A DNA stretch of 64,000 nucleotides from Streptomyces sp. RFCAC02. GTDB lineage: Bacteria; Actinomycetota; Actinomycetes; Streptomycetales; Streptomycetaceae. The stretch's first letter is position 1, and each line of letters starts with the position of its first letter. This document shows, in pieces, positions 58,001 through 61,000 of the stretch. The notes under the pieces are model-generated. The model made no database searches, was not told the DNA's origin, and saw nothing but the letters and a program-made list of their open reading frames with translations. The stretch covers positions 3,288,501-3,352,500 of the forward strand of contig NZ_SAUH01000001.1 of assembly GCF_004193175.1 (NCBI RefSeq), given 5' to 3'. The position numbers and the translations under genes are program-made.

Positions 58001-58041
58001 TGGGGAACGTGGTGACCACCCGGACGGGCAGTTCGTCGTGA
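31066..58041 (+). CDS. Giant repetitive protein with T7SS-type N-terminus (first 8,991 residues)
   Basis: An uninterrupted reading frame of 8,991 codons. The ATG at 31066 follows GGGAGGTG. Residues about 10-160 carry LDRDPTPGDPERLREL and long helices, resembling the RHS toxin N-terminus; a hydrophobic region spans about 169-205, with more Gly/Ala-rich hydrophobic stretches to about 500. A Pro-rich linker (about 850-1,040) has two copies of ADHPLW-x2-NPDLA-x-WN. The remainder is beta-rich, built from 60-130-residue units with G-x-HTH-x5-L and YLVxAPxxRP motifs, and includes near-identical modules A-E (listed separately). There is no KS, AT, condensation or adenylation motif, so it is not a PKS/NRPS. 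No signal peptide or LPXTG is seen. A putative T7SS-exported surface or contact protein (inference). The stop at 58039 results from a frame slip. Confidence 0.88.
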   Translation: MSRDGDWDPLGLDRDPTPGDPERLRELMASQWQLLRVAQNIDDRLGELLSDDSSQFVGETANAMRETIDKRLRDFVKTFREAHEAVHEGLSVYVDAVEKAQLDADAALTAVQGLEEDDPEIETQKAKAEAAADSLRAAADTMAKVFEDASFAISSPVDECAEFWKTFMWLSIALMGLGLIFGGPIAIAGLLANAVMFVHELIEFAHGRGNAGTLILSLLGMLIPTTRGIPIRSLGNWAANSIKSAIASATAGAKSGLEALKTLTFTQLMTNIGRGALGAGVSTVNFATGVLKTGVNAAVVSKGALGAVWADGGVMGLAGFTLGYVPAAAIGRALRGAWNLMGGSKGFIGQMTHYAGQHFRGWGPLALVLPLNVQEIAVITSFRSAMSALRMGVWNRGVLNQFRAGAIFERGVPVDIRAFKTINGVSGLKASRFNRYQPAAYKTPEAIGSIGHLFLPHFRKMVGGPPAFVLAGLTGDGGTGAASAAVHGLTPSGLGSTPPSQVPVIEVQFADLPFRAGFTDTSLAAAVTRLSPDDLGNLGAHAALQSVPSPTVVAHMPAGNGQTTAVALPVLPSGSHAELGGSFMSPAVGQQVTATIDAQGFAPITVVRTGDEIQIVTSGGRSFDVSVAGMPVLGEISTVHLSKLPEIPTAKVAADTVALDVNLGKGPTLRMLFSENSVALGKAPATLDAIGAFRASTADLPTYREAVREGLLNHAPPVSPASRTGDYLNTGVRDVLSVTSTSANRMEINTGDSALAITLGPGYTHGVDMSTVGSGNNVAQHGRGTGAVPDWAGATSYRGDINLRIAGVEPMKIGTIGSNFPRPPAVETSLTDAVRANELNPVTAPAKNPLGPVQPGETSPPPLRPEGEGTPPAHKADALRTPAPPALEADHPLWSFNPDLAAWNALGALGVSRGAPPPAGGMAPPPPPAVQHSGTQAASTGGTQHADTPDTTPPVLGADHPLWRINPDLALWNFLDVAGLQRGAFPAGLSHVDPFATPQTGGTPAPSPAAAQHTAGTPTTPGSGHVPAPGERPSPLPAGVTAYDVPGLDGVRLEIRTGAGGVPERVRIVSGADHGITGVIDGDSVRLTETLEGGVTRHLTFTPAAGGDLPVTAERHVPLGGTGFDGTHLRFDENAPGTPPVLVRGDEIVEHGVVPLLGRGRTATDAFLVRPDSTTVGVFRNGALTNDPVMAGDGLFVVQHGSVASTYMDGGRLVTRLFAPSDGPLAGHRVIVPEGGWPPSVPGRGGRPAPGTSVVPLEGGGLLVTVPGVRAVLSDDGAVTHPAVALLDASGARTGHVVTVPGSGQGSPAVYDLATGARVPHTVRISPRGQVVVHDGTTITYHEADGRLLGSSTELATVPGGLTLVRPVARDPQVWDADGVRTDIPVTRVDDGVTVDLPGGTKLHVDDAGRETPAPASSVGSQSFTVQVFTGLEPGESVGLVGRGGEHITVVVADGGVVAQRGGESFGDEVWVSESVVTVRVGDVVSFFGRRGGTGSWVSDVRLPSDGVPSVVAPVGGGTFVSRWDGDAGTLVTLPSGRGVVVGGGGVVTHTALAVVDTGDLSRTVIVRPVGGGDALLVREVSGELVSSDVARLADGSHVVTVGGVDRLVGSDGSVLGVLQPLPGNDAWLLVPGGDAAAYAVHVVDGRWERFGGPLRVDLESLGTVHALPGGEASLFRSGEGDLAYVVRMEDGRWQRVEGSFVTGLGPLGSVAHVPGREPVVLSAGGVHSYDVSVVIDGPGFLRLTPVDGGAPVLLGRDLERLPNPIPQADAPPTSTPRGLSGELQIDGRFLGRDDSGTWHMLTDWRQEGDVFVPLRNHTGQRTDRYLWMPGPERSSTSAIYTGTDMLVPEPVAVSQTLRNTRGLVQGADGFEVFDGAGRLIESGPGSLDGAMSGNRLDLDDPVRPRLVGDGGGEVAGSRVRPLGDHGYLVTAPGHRPMVADADGNHTHDLIRLRDENGRETDRFVIAPLRGNGNAVLFTDDGSRLPDEVLPVGRDGVVVAPDAYDLVFHGGTGIRVGDPEHAVYYGQDGLVFDPVAGAGSGTATPHAAAESRSPSPEPDTEEVDGPSFTLPDGTPVYLGSMFPRTASPQTDEDLFGGLNLNYTGGGDDDFFPGLGAMDDEPELGRAGDDPVGDTDVELRDAPGFDGFTLHIPGDDGRPSLLTGGSGSGSLRDPLVTALRPDGPYLLEAADRLPVIVGPEGVGGAHLPFLDETGRFTGRYLHISTNTVWDVDRGPLGGVFGMGTFDRSRFLIMSDDGIQVLDGRGLPLSAGPGPAVSLDGGVERLDLSVPGDPRLVRSGTGVDGSVVRELEGTRGDLFLVRVRGAWPTVVDSDGDFAGVAFRLDDGAGGDIYLVQGVDDVERAYGADGQLLPFDLSVLPQGVRLSPRGAGTALEFDFAGRPLAGDGTAPAPVVRTEDVQSAAGPAAGAGSGASTPHAVGESRSPSPEPGTEEVSGPSFTLPDGTTVDLRGMFPGGTAAPQGGGNLFGEVDTDFIRGLDEADDAGWRSADESQESAAGDGPVGDASVALRGGHDFAGFTLHIPGDGGRPTLLPHGDDTLVNPSVTTIEGTHYLLEAADRLPVIVDRHGVSDGFLPLLDETGRFTGRYLDIDQYRVHDIEGETLPIGGYAAFDGSMFVVVGDDAVRVHDGRGVLLSDGPRPAVPFTDDVGGLELPVAGNPRLIRSDTAVDDFVVRELEGTRGGLFLVRAPDASPIVVDDTGVLSGVAFRADDGAGGEIYLAWGFDDVARAYGADGQLLPFYLTALPQGFRLEHRFTGATLEIDFAGRLVAGEPGTGPAGVVHTINGGPLDGNRLVDPGLDRGDPYLMTPDGEPITGTPPIRLEGGGYLVTRGHDGMVLDASGTYTHRPVHEVFDGTPTGHFYAVPLSGRGSAPEYRTTGALVDGTAMVRFNGNLITRNTRFGTTYVDGTGRYLTGNGPRVGPNAVTVDRVIDTTVPDRPRLVVRETGDEVRGSQAEPVGDGLYLVTAPRFRPVLATAESEITHDMVLLIRHDTIERLIAVPVGGEGPILAFRPTDLRRTGESVELSPAGITVIDGDRISTYDLIGNSTGAGVRPSGGLLHGYDVWFTRGQAPRVVPVHGAGGEELPVTPLGGTRELYLVETPGGRAVLESFARSYPWDATPLRGQFTEPTGVYAFLPAEGSRSGAALYLNGTIVDVTASTTRGAGGVEVVTLTWDGGSYQFRAGSGRFQGSTLTVSDDLLGPAAVVVRVDGPLLPPRVTDGAGNGIPNASAQILGPGRTLVIIGEQRFLVSVVADNGVAGTTVERATLLTGRAPGRPDVLALTRGDGTLNSVPVGTDGVPVTGTTLERLLDGALGLRGGDGAIERFDGETGAFEAAESGTPVRVEESGQTADRPSDSDSEDDLFAAPLRRSTGGSGSQSFMAAPVTGIVPGESVGLAGRGGEHITVVVADGGVVAQRGGESFGDEVWVSESVVTVRVGDVVSFFGRHGGTGSWVSDVRLPSDGVPSVVAPVGGGTFVSRWDGDAGTLVVLPSGRGVVVGGGGVVTHTALAVEGTGDLSRTVIVRPVGGGDALLVREASGELVSSDVARLADGSHVVMVDGVATLVDRAGSVRGDVEPLPDGGWLLRSAHGGRSQTVTVESGLLGVPAPPLSREGGPESVPENTAGPTQGSTHPVPGLTGYRWVVSPGGGEAPHFVGVDGLRVSGRPPVPDLGDGVDRVWLRVHAEHGNGTLALVPEYGPGEGLLLDNSGVRNATVDEFGGGVLVVHPRDSDGENLVIERESGNVVPTTPETDGVPDGMVLLRLDLGAGAGDGDVFVVVDPDTGRAVGRAATDADLGDRALVLWPNGDSDPVVIDRYTGEELAVPVQVWGDHDFVGAELFVPGDGGVPRLTGTAERPLVDPSAVAIAEDTYLLTAEGLRPVVVSAGGDPLDDAFVPLLNSTGRFTGHILDLEAGVVRDLDGVPQSMTGRPVFDGAAYVLSGADGVRVHGARGDLLSTDPRPADAALRGNALDLSVPGNPRLVRAGTTDEVLGSRVVELDGMGDQYLVRAQDAPPAVVNADAEIVDDAVRFGNVDGADAYVLSRNGEYPAFGADGQRLPFTTTVVPWGVRLEPHGTGPFLQYDFTGRSLDDTAPEPLAQAAGPTDLPRPEGLENLSPDSPRTTFHEGDGRTVGVQQSAPTGPRPVGTIMTIDGNRVLVRDGAPVPESRVTALGPGRDLIREPGAAPGILDAQGGWRNVDIVPLRDTAGRRTGAMLIHDLSGSGQMEVYRPGQGITRETVARGTDPSHLMVRSADGWTIDVHSIRGDLLEHFWSSAMRGGINVTFPLHGPNAGQAITSPGVTAHPLGGDGWAFEWDGDLFFLDRSGRESRGIVRLAGDDRAVVRPGADGGTVIARDRFVTRPREGAPGGLTLYEDGVRSEAPVTLDNGFFTVPTTFGRRTPERGAAAGEPFATGYQTFRPDGAWQSSTLVPNGGPLAELLGDNAVLVFRAGDSTPEVMRPGGSPVLDSSTLELPDGNFLLTVGSRRGVIDATGTITEQRPGALLNARRGGENGEESGFFRVAPVGGGEPLVFRGDGAPVSDVVVDGGVVSFSWGRSSFEFDVSSGALVSWSVVPASGPLAGAALRWAEGADWSFRWVGSDQLLVTAGGRRFLVDVDGVLSRPVVVLTGREERPDLLVVPSRDGGVYPLPRGMDGAVLVDSVVRWSPDGAFLLRGADGSVERFDGATGELLPGGGDVPAMGALRPGEIDGLTAADRDLYLARGMSGLDVRAGSASPVGSQSLMAAPVTGIVPGESVGLVGRGGEHITVVVADGGVVAQRGGDSFGDEVWVSESVVTVRVGDVVSFFGRHGGTGSWVSDVRFPSDGVPSVVAPVGGGTFVSRWDGDAGTLVTLPSGRGVVVGGAGVVTHTALAVEGTGALSRTVIVRPVGGGDALLVREASGELVSSDVARLADGSHVVTVGGVDRLVGSDGSVLGVLQPLPGNDAWLLVPGGDAAAYAVHVVDGRWERFGGPLSVDLESLGTVHALPGGEASLFRSGEGDLAYVVRMEDGRWQRVEGSFVTGLGPLGSVAHVPGREPVVLSAGGVHSYDVSVVIDGPGFLRLTPVDGGAPVLLGRDLERLPNPIPQADALPSEPSRVPSEQFDELDTEIGDDVVVQRDSTGTWRLEPGGELLGDVFTRLLDDAGRPTDRYLFFPGSDSAGGPTVFEGTTTGLTAAPDRVIAVLGNTRGLVQGADGFEVFDGAGRLIESGPGSLDGAMSGNRLDLDDPVRPRLVGDGGGEVAGSRVRPLGDHGYLVTAPGHRPMVADADGNHTHDLIRLRDENGRETDRFVIAPLRGNGNAVLFTDDGSRLFRTVRPAGPDGFSAELGDVPRVHDASGTPVGHAVPLATGDTLYVFHNGRAPFINTPNSILFDIHIRILPDGSVGVLLPGGRGIAVNADGVQTHTAVLLDAVDEADRGVAFVPVNGDGPGYLRTREGAPLPAPVVAENGLVRVGDGDDVVLYGRDGAVLDPADGGNSGLTAPRPEAEDRPTTPDPPDDTTYRFVIRDNDTDPEPQRVELAPDVFLDRSGGEMNLVNGIDIRSHEVTPLLRPDGRTENGFYLASPVAGGEPLVFRGDGAVVDGSGVDGGVVSFRWGRASFEFDASTGVLTSWSAVSPFGPLAGVELRWGSGASSPADWVGPDQVLVGSGGRRFLVDAESAMARPVVVLSGRGEGRPGLLVSPGSGGGVYPLPRGMDGAVLVDSVVRWSPDGAFLLRGADGSVERFDGATGELLPGGGDVPAMGALRPGEIDGLTAADRDLYLARGMSGLDVRAGSASPVGSQSFMAAPVTGIVPGESVVLRGPQGGETGIRVTVTDQGAFLFRNGVHDAAAEVRVTESVITVLLDGRLWVWGREGTFLGRHVTGGPGGAQTFVPAPGDGPVVAWAPDGSFVVSRDGLGEAFTSRGELVARMRGVPGLDGYTLVSPAGGRPFVTDGEGRRVPTVPVGDDVLVVPVTGGRPVALVTDDTPGIPAPRVHDLGDTGFAVEAPGRGAVLIGPQGTHTHIAVPVDEGAGHFYAVPVDRRSAPAWYTADFQRLDVPANSADGVRVTGLTAERGRPPAEFIVWPAGSQNGRPVAADGTSLPGFAVRDANGISVQPEGYYGVVRRYDSQGVLYRTDIRPRGWEYAIQHFTDGTLPRVDSAGREQSVYTVRELAGAGFLVERRNSVRAVDASGEASEVRRFRDATGAPDGQYLLLAQDAPPRLFQGDDVLYALPDRPMVSFGGRRVLVERDGVLDVYQVDRLVHSGPGRVEGAMHGHRLDSSGGRRVPDLVDGDGHTVLGSTVHELTGGHLLVQAPDLRPVLVDGQGIPTGDVLPLLDDAGRATSTLFVAPGGGRPLLVSTDGTPLSGRPALGNDGSVTVRSDGGAFTTYDMAGRPIRHGTDLSLGEPPVRVRITFDPERTMPYVEFRTREGWRGHNAEPFGDDAFAVRVPGTAGAVVDGRGQIVQLGVPVTRNGAADGTSAPASPETPGAPLSRGEGSEPAPGNAAAPTREWPLRSGRDETVVDGPEGRFIRGPQGEHTHSVVRLRDADGTPTDRAVAVPLPGHDRAAYLLDGSMTRIVRTDSVFHSAQRILVRRESGTGAPFHVHDAQGGRVGTGYPVPGRSNLLVVRSPQGVPRLENGNGPLPGTRRTDLGDGRFLLAGDDIELVVTGGGVPLVSMRLPMPEGDSRVFTAVMAPRDLGGPALYVDGLRASGPVAETFGGRRFILQGGTPEDVHTISIDRRGVIVGSRSGLLTGPRPEGGIGFVDGVPVLVRDGVEVPGSTVTELGPGRHLVEQEGAAPGVLDGAGNWTNVDIVRLRDRAGQPTGALLIHTMSGEGQPEVFRPGQGVTRETVTSANTPNVLVVASEDRLSLAFYAPQGGWLRLQQRGSGSFDDITVEFGPHGHPTVLPVRPDGVVLPSGRPARGDVLIHRLGDDGFVFERGNRRFFLDTSGRESRDVIRLGNDHRFDLDGRPVGGAEVPGVRFVTEPRGGGVDDAPVLYENGIRSDVPVTRGSEGFTLQLSSWRQTFRPNDGMWMSSTVVPDGGPLADLLGEDAILTFRGGESRPYVADPDGDPLDDADVWPVGRGFLVSVDGRHGMVNGDGVLTHHVRPSGGPGSDPEAHGFLATPVDTAPDFPFLLFGPHRRHLGITYPFTGGPLAELGDGSLFMARFDGARPQVVDRAGAEVPDAEVVELADGVFLVRVGDVSGVVNRLGVHSHGLMDLLRGVGGEESGFRFAIPVAGGEPLVFRGDGAVVEDLYVGDGVVSFTWGRSSFEFRALSGELVSWSASPALGPLAGAALRWGSGDGSALRWVGSDDLLVPVESGHVLLGVDGVLSRPVVVLTGREGRPGLLVSPGSGGGVYPLPRGMDGAVLVDSVVRWSPDGAFLLRGADGSVERFDGATGELLPGGGDVPAMGALRPGEIDGLTAADRDLYLARGMSGLDVRAGSASSVGSQSFMAAPVTGIVPGESVGLAGRGGEHITVVATGGGVVAQRGGESFGDEVWVSESVVTVRVGDVVSFFGRHGGTGSWVSDVRFPSDGVPSVVAPVGGGTFVSRWDGDAGTLVVLPSGRGVVVGGAGVVTHTALAVEGTGDLSRTVIVRPVGGGDALLVREASGELVSSDVARLADGSHVVMVDGVATLVDRAGSVRGGVEPLPDGGWLLRSAHGGRSQTVTVESGLLGVPAPPLSREGGPESVPENTAGPTQGGPGHDDWPIEQGPLAGNVLRVPHDRGIRPSVVDAHGSKLDDVDAWQLDVYGTVVLGPDGAHIRGYQAHRTHDILQLRGPDGRPTGQAVAVPPQGQFGSSLLLDGRMTTVISSQAVAVHTERIFVRQGNGPGALVHVHDAQGGWVGTGYSVYGVGDFHVVRPPQGIPRLENGDGPLPGITTTDLGDERFLLRGRGNELVVNSEGARLPVLNVVGSSGNPTDLMIVRAPESEGGAAAYRNGRLLSSTVAETFGGRRIAVEIRFRDSAAVSVYDHHSGRSVGSRSGLLTGPRPEGGIGFVDGVPVLVRDGVEVPGSTVTGLGPGRHLVEQEGAAPGVLDGAGNWTNVDIVRLRDRAGQPTGALLIQNMSGEGAPEVFRPGQGVTRETVTGVTDPRLLAVISEDGLSQTLYTLGGRWREHLHRGTGPFDDVMVEFSRNSGPVVRLDASLDLSLPAGRGRVDVHPLGDDGLVFERGDDRFFLDTSGRESRDVVRLGNDHRVDIDGTPVGGAEVPGVRFVSVPREGVDGAPVLYEDGIRGDVPVTRDDEGFTLQQSFGHQAFGPNGVWRSSTIVPNGGPLADLLGDDAVLTFRAGESRPYVAGSDGVELTGTTVRDLAGGHFLVSVDGRHGMVDGDGVLTHHVRPSGGPGSDPEAHGFLATPVDTAADAVQLLYGPHGRLLGGVTDFDGGRLAELGDGFRFFAPLDGALPRVVDRFGAEVPGSEVVELADDVFLVRAGGKTGVVDDIGVHSHEWKPLVRADRTGSGDKEESGFRFAIPVGGGEPLVFRGDGAPVSDVVVGGGVVSFSWGRSSFEFDVSSGALVSWEVVPASGPLAGAPLRWAEGADWSFRWVGSDQLLVTAGGRRFLVDVDGVLSRPVVVLSGRGEGRPDVVVSPGSGGGVYPLPRGMDGAVLVDSVVRWSPDGTFLLRSADGMVERFDGATGELLPGGGDVPAMGALRPDEIRALSPADRGLVAARGAEPEDTSAPVPSSASPVGSQSFWGYPVTGIVPGESVGLRGPGGGDLGLRVEVTDEGATFFRGNDRVDAAVVRVTESVITVLLDGRLWVWGREGTFLGRHTMGGPGGAQTFVPAPGDGPVVAWAPDGSFVVSRDGLGEAFTSQGELLARMRPVAGAPEGTVLVLPVHGHPFVTDPQGIALPDAVRLLDGELGAPDEFLVAVPGVEPFTVRADGTPVTRTATETPAAPASPEVSGLPDSPGAPPAREEGPESVPEGTAGPTQGSHRYRDQPIEEGPLAGRFLRVPSDGAARLHVVDADGNEVGTTHYVPTLGNVVTTRTGSSS
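35311..36377 (+). repeat. Module A, copy 1 (long form)
   Basis: Encodes SVGSQSF ... PGESVGLVGRGGEH through PIPQADA. Colinear with copy 3 over 1,067 bp at a constant offset of 9,993 bp with few substitutions. Confidence 0.9.
36641..37020 (+). repeat. Module C, copy 1
   Basis: 380 bp encoding NTRGLVQGADGFEVFDG through FTDDGSRL; nearly identical to copy 2 at 46655. Confidence 0.9.
37174..38340 (+). repeat. Module E, copy 1 (tandem)
   Basis: A 1,167-bp (389-codon) unit starting AGSGTATPHAAAESRSPSPE, directly followed by a diverged second copy. Both contain FTLPDGT, LHIPGDxGRP and LLEAADRLPVIV. Confidence 0.85.
38341..39440 (+). repeat. Module E, copy 2 (tandem)
   Basis: Starts AGSGASTPHAVGESRSPSPE and repeats the order of copy 1. 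A third, more diverged partial relative lies at about 42590-43390 (VPGDGGVPRL, FVPLLNSTGRFTGHILDL). Confidence 0.82.
41241..42003 (+). repeat. Module A, copy 2 (short form)
   Basis: 763 bp colinear with copy 5 at a constant offset of 12,156 bp; ends LSREGGPESVPENTAGPTQG. Confidence 0.9.
44680..45303 (+). repeat. Module B, copy 1
   Basis: Encodes VGGGEPLVFRGDGAPVSD through GMSGLDVRAGSA; followed at once by module A copy 3. Confidence 0.88.
45304..46370 (+). repeat. Module A, copy 3 (long form)
   Basis: Same length and endpoints as copy 1; G/T-ending codons. Confidence 0.9.
46655..47034 (+). repeat. Module C, copy 2
   Basis: Offset 10,014 bp from copy 1 and nearly identical, while the roughly 280 bp between modules A and C differ entirely between the two loci. 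Confidence 0.9.
47793..48434 (+). repeat. Module B, copy 2
   Basis: First half diverged (STGVLTSWSAVSPFGPLAG), second half identical to other copies from GGVYPLPRGMDGAVL onward. Confidence 0.85.
48435..48834 (+). repeat. Module A variant (A'), copy 1
   Basis: Shares the SQSFMAAPVTGIVPGESV head with module A, then switches to a different body (TESVITVLLDGRLWVWGREG). Colinear with 57126-57525 at offset 8,691 bp. Confidence 0.85.
51280..51600 (+). repeat. Module D, copy 1
   Basis: Encodes GSRSGLLTGPRPEGGIGFVD through GQGVTRETV; 321 bp, same length as copies 2 and 3. A diverged relative lies at about 43540-43830. Confidence 0.9.
52758..53396 (+). repeat. Module B, copy 3
   Basis: First half diverged (DLYVGDGVVSFTWGRSSFEF), second half identical to copies 1 and 2. 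Confidence 0.86.
53397..54159 (+). repeat. Module A, copy 5 (short form)
   Basis: Pairs with copy 2; VVATGGGVV replaces VVADGGVV at one point. Confidence 0.9.
54994..55314 (+). repeat. Module D, copy 2
   Basis: Nearly identical to copy 1 (3.7 kb upstream) and copy 3 (3.7 kb downstream). Confidence 0.9.
56479..57125 (+). repeat. Module B, copy 4
   Basis: Matches copies 1 and 5 in the first half; the end differs (PDEIRALSPADRGLVAARGAE). Confidence 0.87.
57126..57525 (+). repeat. Module A variant (A'), copy 2
   Basis: Head SQSFWGYPVTGIVPGESV, then the same alternative body as copy 1. Confidence 0.85.
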
Positions 58042-61000
58042 GGGACCTGGGGAACCACACTCACACCATCGTGCGGTTGCGCGGCGCGGACGGCGAGCCG
58101 GGGCAAGGGGTGGCGGTGCCTGCGCACGGGCGATCCGGCTTGTCGGTGCTGCTCAACAACCGCATGACCGATGTCGTCAGCGCGCAGGCCGTGATCACTG
58201 GAGCCGAGCGGATCTTCGTTCGGCAGGGGCACTTCGGCCCCAGCGCTCCCGTTCATGTCCATGACGCCCAGGGCGGCTGGATCGGCACCGGACGCGCCGT
58301 TCCAGGACACGGCGCCCTCTACGTCGTCCGGACACCGCAGGGCGCCCTCCAGTTGGAGAACGGCGGCGGCCCACTGCCCGGCATGACCCGGACCGACCTG
58401 GGCGACGGACGGGTGCTGCTGGCGGGTGACCGCGTCAGGACCGCCGTCACCAGCGAGGGCGCGCCCCTGCCCATGCTGGCGCTCCGGGACAGTGCCATGA
58501 GGCACACGGACCTCCTGGTCATCGGCGTGCCCGGGCGTGACGGCGGCCCGGCGGTCTACCAGGGCGGCCGACGTCTGCCCGGCGCGGTGGCCCACCTCTT
58601 CGGCGGACGGCGGATCGCCGTGGAGATCTCCACGGGATCGGGCCCGCTGGTGTCGTTCCACGACCCGAACGGTCTTCAGGTCGGCAGTCGTTCCGGTCTG
58701 CTCACGGGTCCTCGGCCGGAGGGTGGGATCGGGTTCGTCGATGGGGTTCCGGTGCTGGTCCGGGATGGTGTCGAGGTTCCGGGGTCCACCGTGACGGGGC
58801 TGGGGCCGGGTCGTCATCTGGTGGAGCAGGAGGGTGCCGCTCCTGGTGTCCTGGACGGGGCGGGGAACTGGGCCAATGTCGATATCGTGCGGCTCCGGGA
58901 CCGGGCGGGGCGGCCCACCGGCGCGCTGCTGATCCAGAACATGTCGGGGGAGGGAGCGCCGGAGGTCTTCCGCCCCGGCCAGGGCGTCACCCGCGAGACC
59001 GTCAGCGCCGGGACCGACAGGCGCACGCTGGCGATATACAGCGCGGACCGCCGGCCCCAGGCCGTCTACACGGTCCGTGGCGACCTGCTCGACCGGTTCC
59101 ACCGCGGCACGGGTCCGTTCGACGACATCACGGTGAGGATCAGCCATCGAGGAACGGCGGAACCGCTGCGCGCCGGGGCGAACGGACAGTTCGAAACGGC
59201 GCGGGAGGTGACCACGCACCGACTCGGGGGAGATGGCCACGTATTCGAACGGGGGGACTACCAGTTCTTCCTGGACGCCTCGGGGCGGGCGAGCCGCGAC
59301 GTCGTCCGCCTGGGCAACGATCACCGCGTCGGCGGCTTCGGCGCGCCGCCCGTCAGGTTCGTCACGACGCCGAGGGAGGGCGTCGACGGCGCGCCGGTGC
59401 TGTATGAGAACGGAATCCGCAGTGACGTCCCGGTGACGCGGGACGACGGAGTGTTCACCCTGCGGCAGCCCTTCGGGGTGCAGGTGTTCCGGTCGGACGG
59501 CGAGTGGCAGTTCTCGCAGGTCGTCCCCGACGGAGGTCCGCTGGCCGAACTGCTCGGCCCCGACGTCGTACTGACCTTCTCTCCGCACAGACTCCGACCG
59601 GAAGTAGACGATTTCGCCGACACGGTGCGGGACCACCGGGTGCGGATACTGAGCCGCGGGTTCCTGGTGTCGGTGGACGGCCGGCACGGCATGGTCGACG
59701 CCGCGGGTGCCTTCACCCACCACGTCACGCTGTCCGGTGGCCCGGGGAGCGATCCGCGGCATGGCTTCCTCGCCTCGCCCGTGGACGCGGCCTTCGGCAC
59801 CGGAGGCCTCCTCTACGGCGCCGGTTACCGCCTGCTCGGGACCGCCCACGCTTTCGACGGGGGTCGGCTGGCGGAGCTGGGCGACGGCTTCCGGTTCTTC
59901 GCGCCGCTCGACGGTGCTCTTCCGCGGGTGGTGGACCGCGCCGGTGCCGAGGTTCCGGGCTCGGAGGTCGTGGAGCTGGCGGATGACGTCTTCCTGGTAC
60001 GGGCCGGGGGCAGAGCCGGTGTCGTGGACGACATGGGCGTCCATGTGCACGGCTCGGCGGTGCTGCGGGGTGCGGATGGGGAGGAGAGCGGCTTCTACCT
60101 CGTACCACCGGTCGGTGGGGGTGAGCCGCTGGTCTTCCGTGGTGATGGCGCGCCGGTGAGCGATGTGGTGGTGGGCGGCGGTGTGGTGTCGTTCTCGTGG
60201 GGTCGTTCGTCGTTCGAGTTCGATGTGTCGTCGGGTGCGCTGGTGTCGTGGGAGGTGGTGCCGGCGTCCGGGCCGCTGGCGGGTGCGGCGCTGCGGTGGG
60301 CGGAGGGTGCTGATTGGTCGTTCCGGTGGGTGGGGTCGGATCAGCTCCTGGTGACGGCTGGTGGGCGGCGTTTCCTGGTTGACGCGGATGGCGTCGTGTC
60401 GCGGCCGGTGGTGGTGCTGACCGGTCGTGAGGAGCGTCCGGATCTGTTGGTGGTGCCGTCGCTGGACGGTGGGGTGTATCCGCTGCCGCGCGGTATGGAC
60501 GGCTCGGTCGTGACGGACAGCGTGGTGCGGTGGCTGCCCGATGAGACGATCGGGCTGCGGGGTGCTGATGGTTCGGTGGAGCGGTTCGACGGGGCGACGG
60601 GTGAGTTGCTGCCGGGTGGTGGGGACGTCCCGGCGATGGGTGCGTTGCGGCCGGACGAGATCCGTGCGCTGAGCCCGGCGGACCGGGGCCTGGTGGCCGC
60701 GCGGGGAGCCGAGCCGGAAGGTACTTCCGCACCCGTTCCGTCGTCCGCGTCGCCTGTGGGGTCGCAGTCGTTCATGGCGGCTCCGGTGACGGGGATTGTG
60801 CCGGGTGAGTCGGTGGGGCTTGTTGGTCGTGGTGGTGAGCACATCACTGTGGTGGTGGCGGGCGGGGGTGTGGTTGCGCAGCGTGGGGGTGAGTCGTTCG
60901 GGGATGAGGTGTGGGTTTCCGAGCCGTTGGTGACGGTTCGGGTCGGGGATGTGGTGTCGTTCTTCGGGCGGCACGGTGGTACTGGGTCGTGGGTGTCGGA

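Noticed and set aside
31066..58041. Modular PKS or NRPS
   Set aside because: Size fits, but no ketosynthase, acyltransferase, carrier, condensation or adenylation signature appears anywhere.
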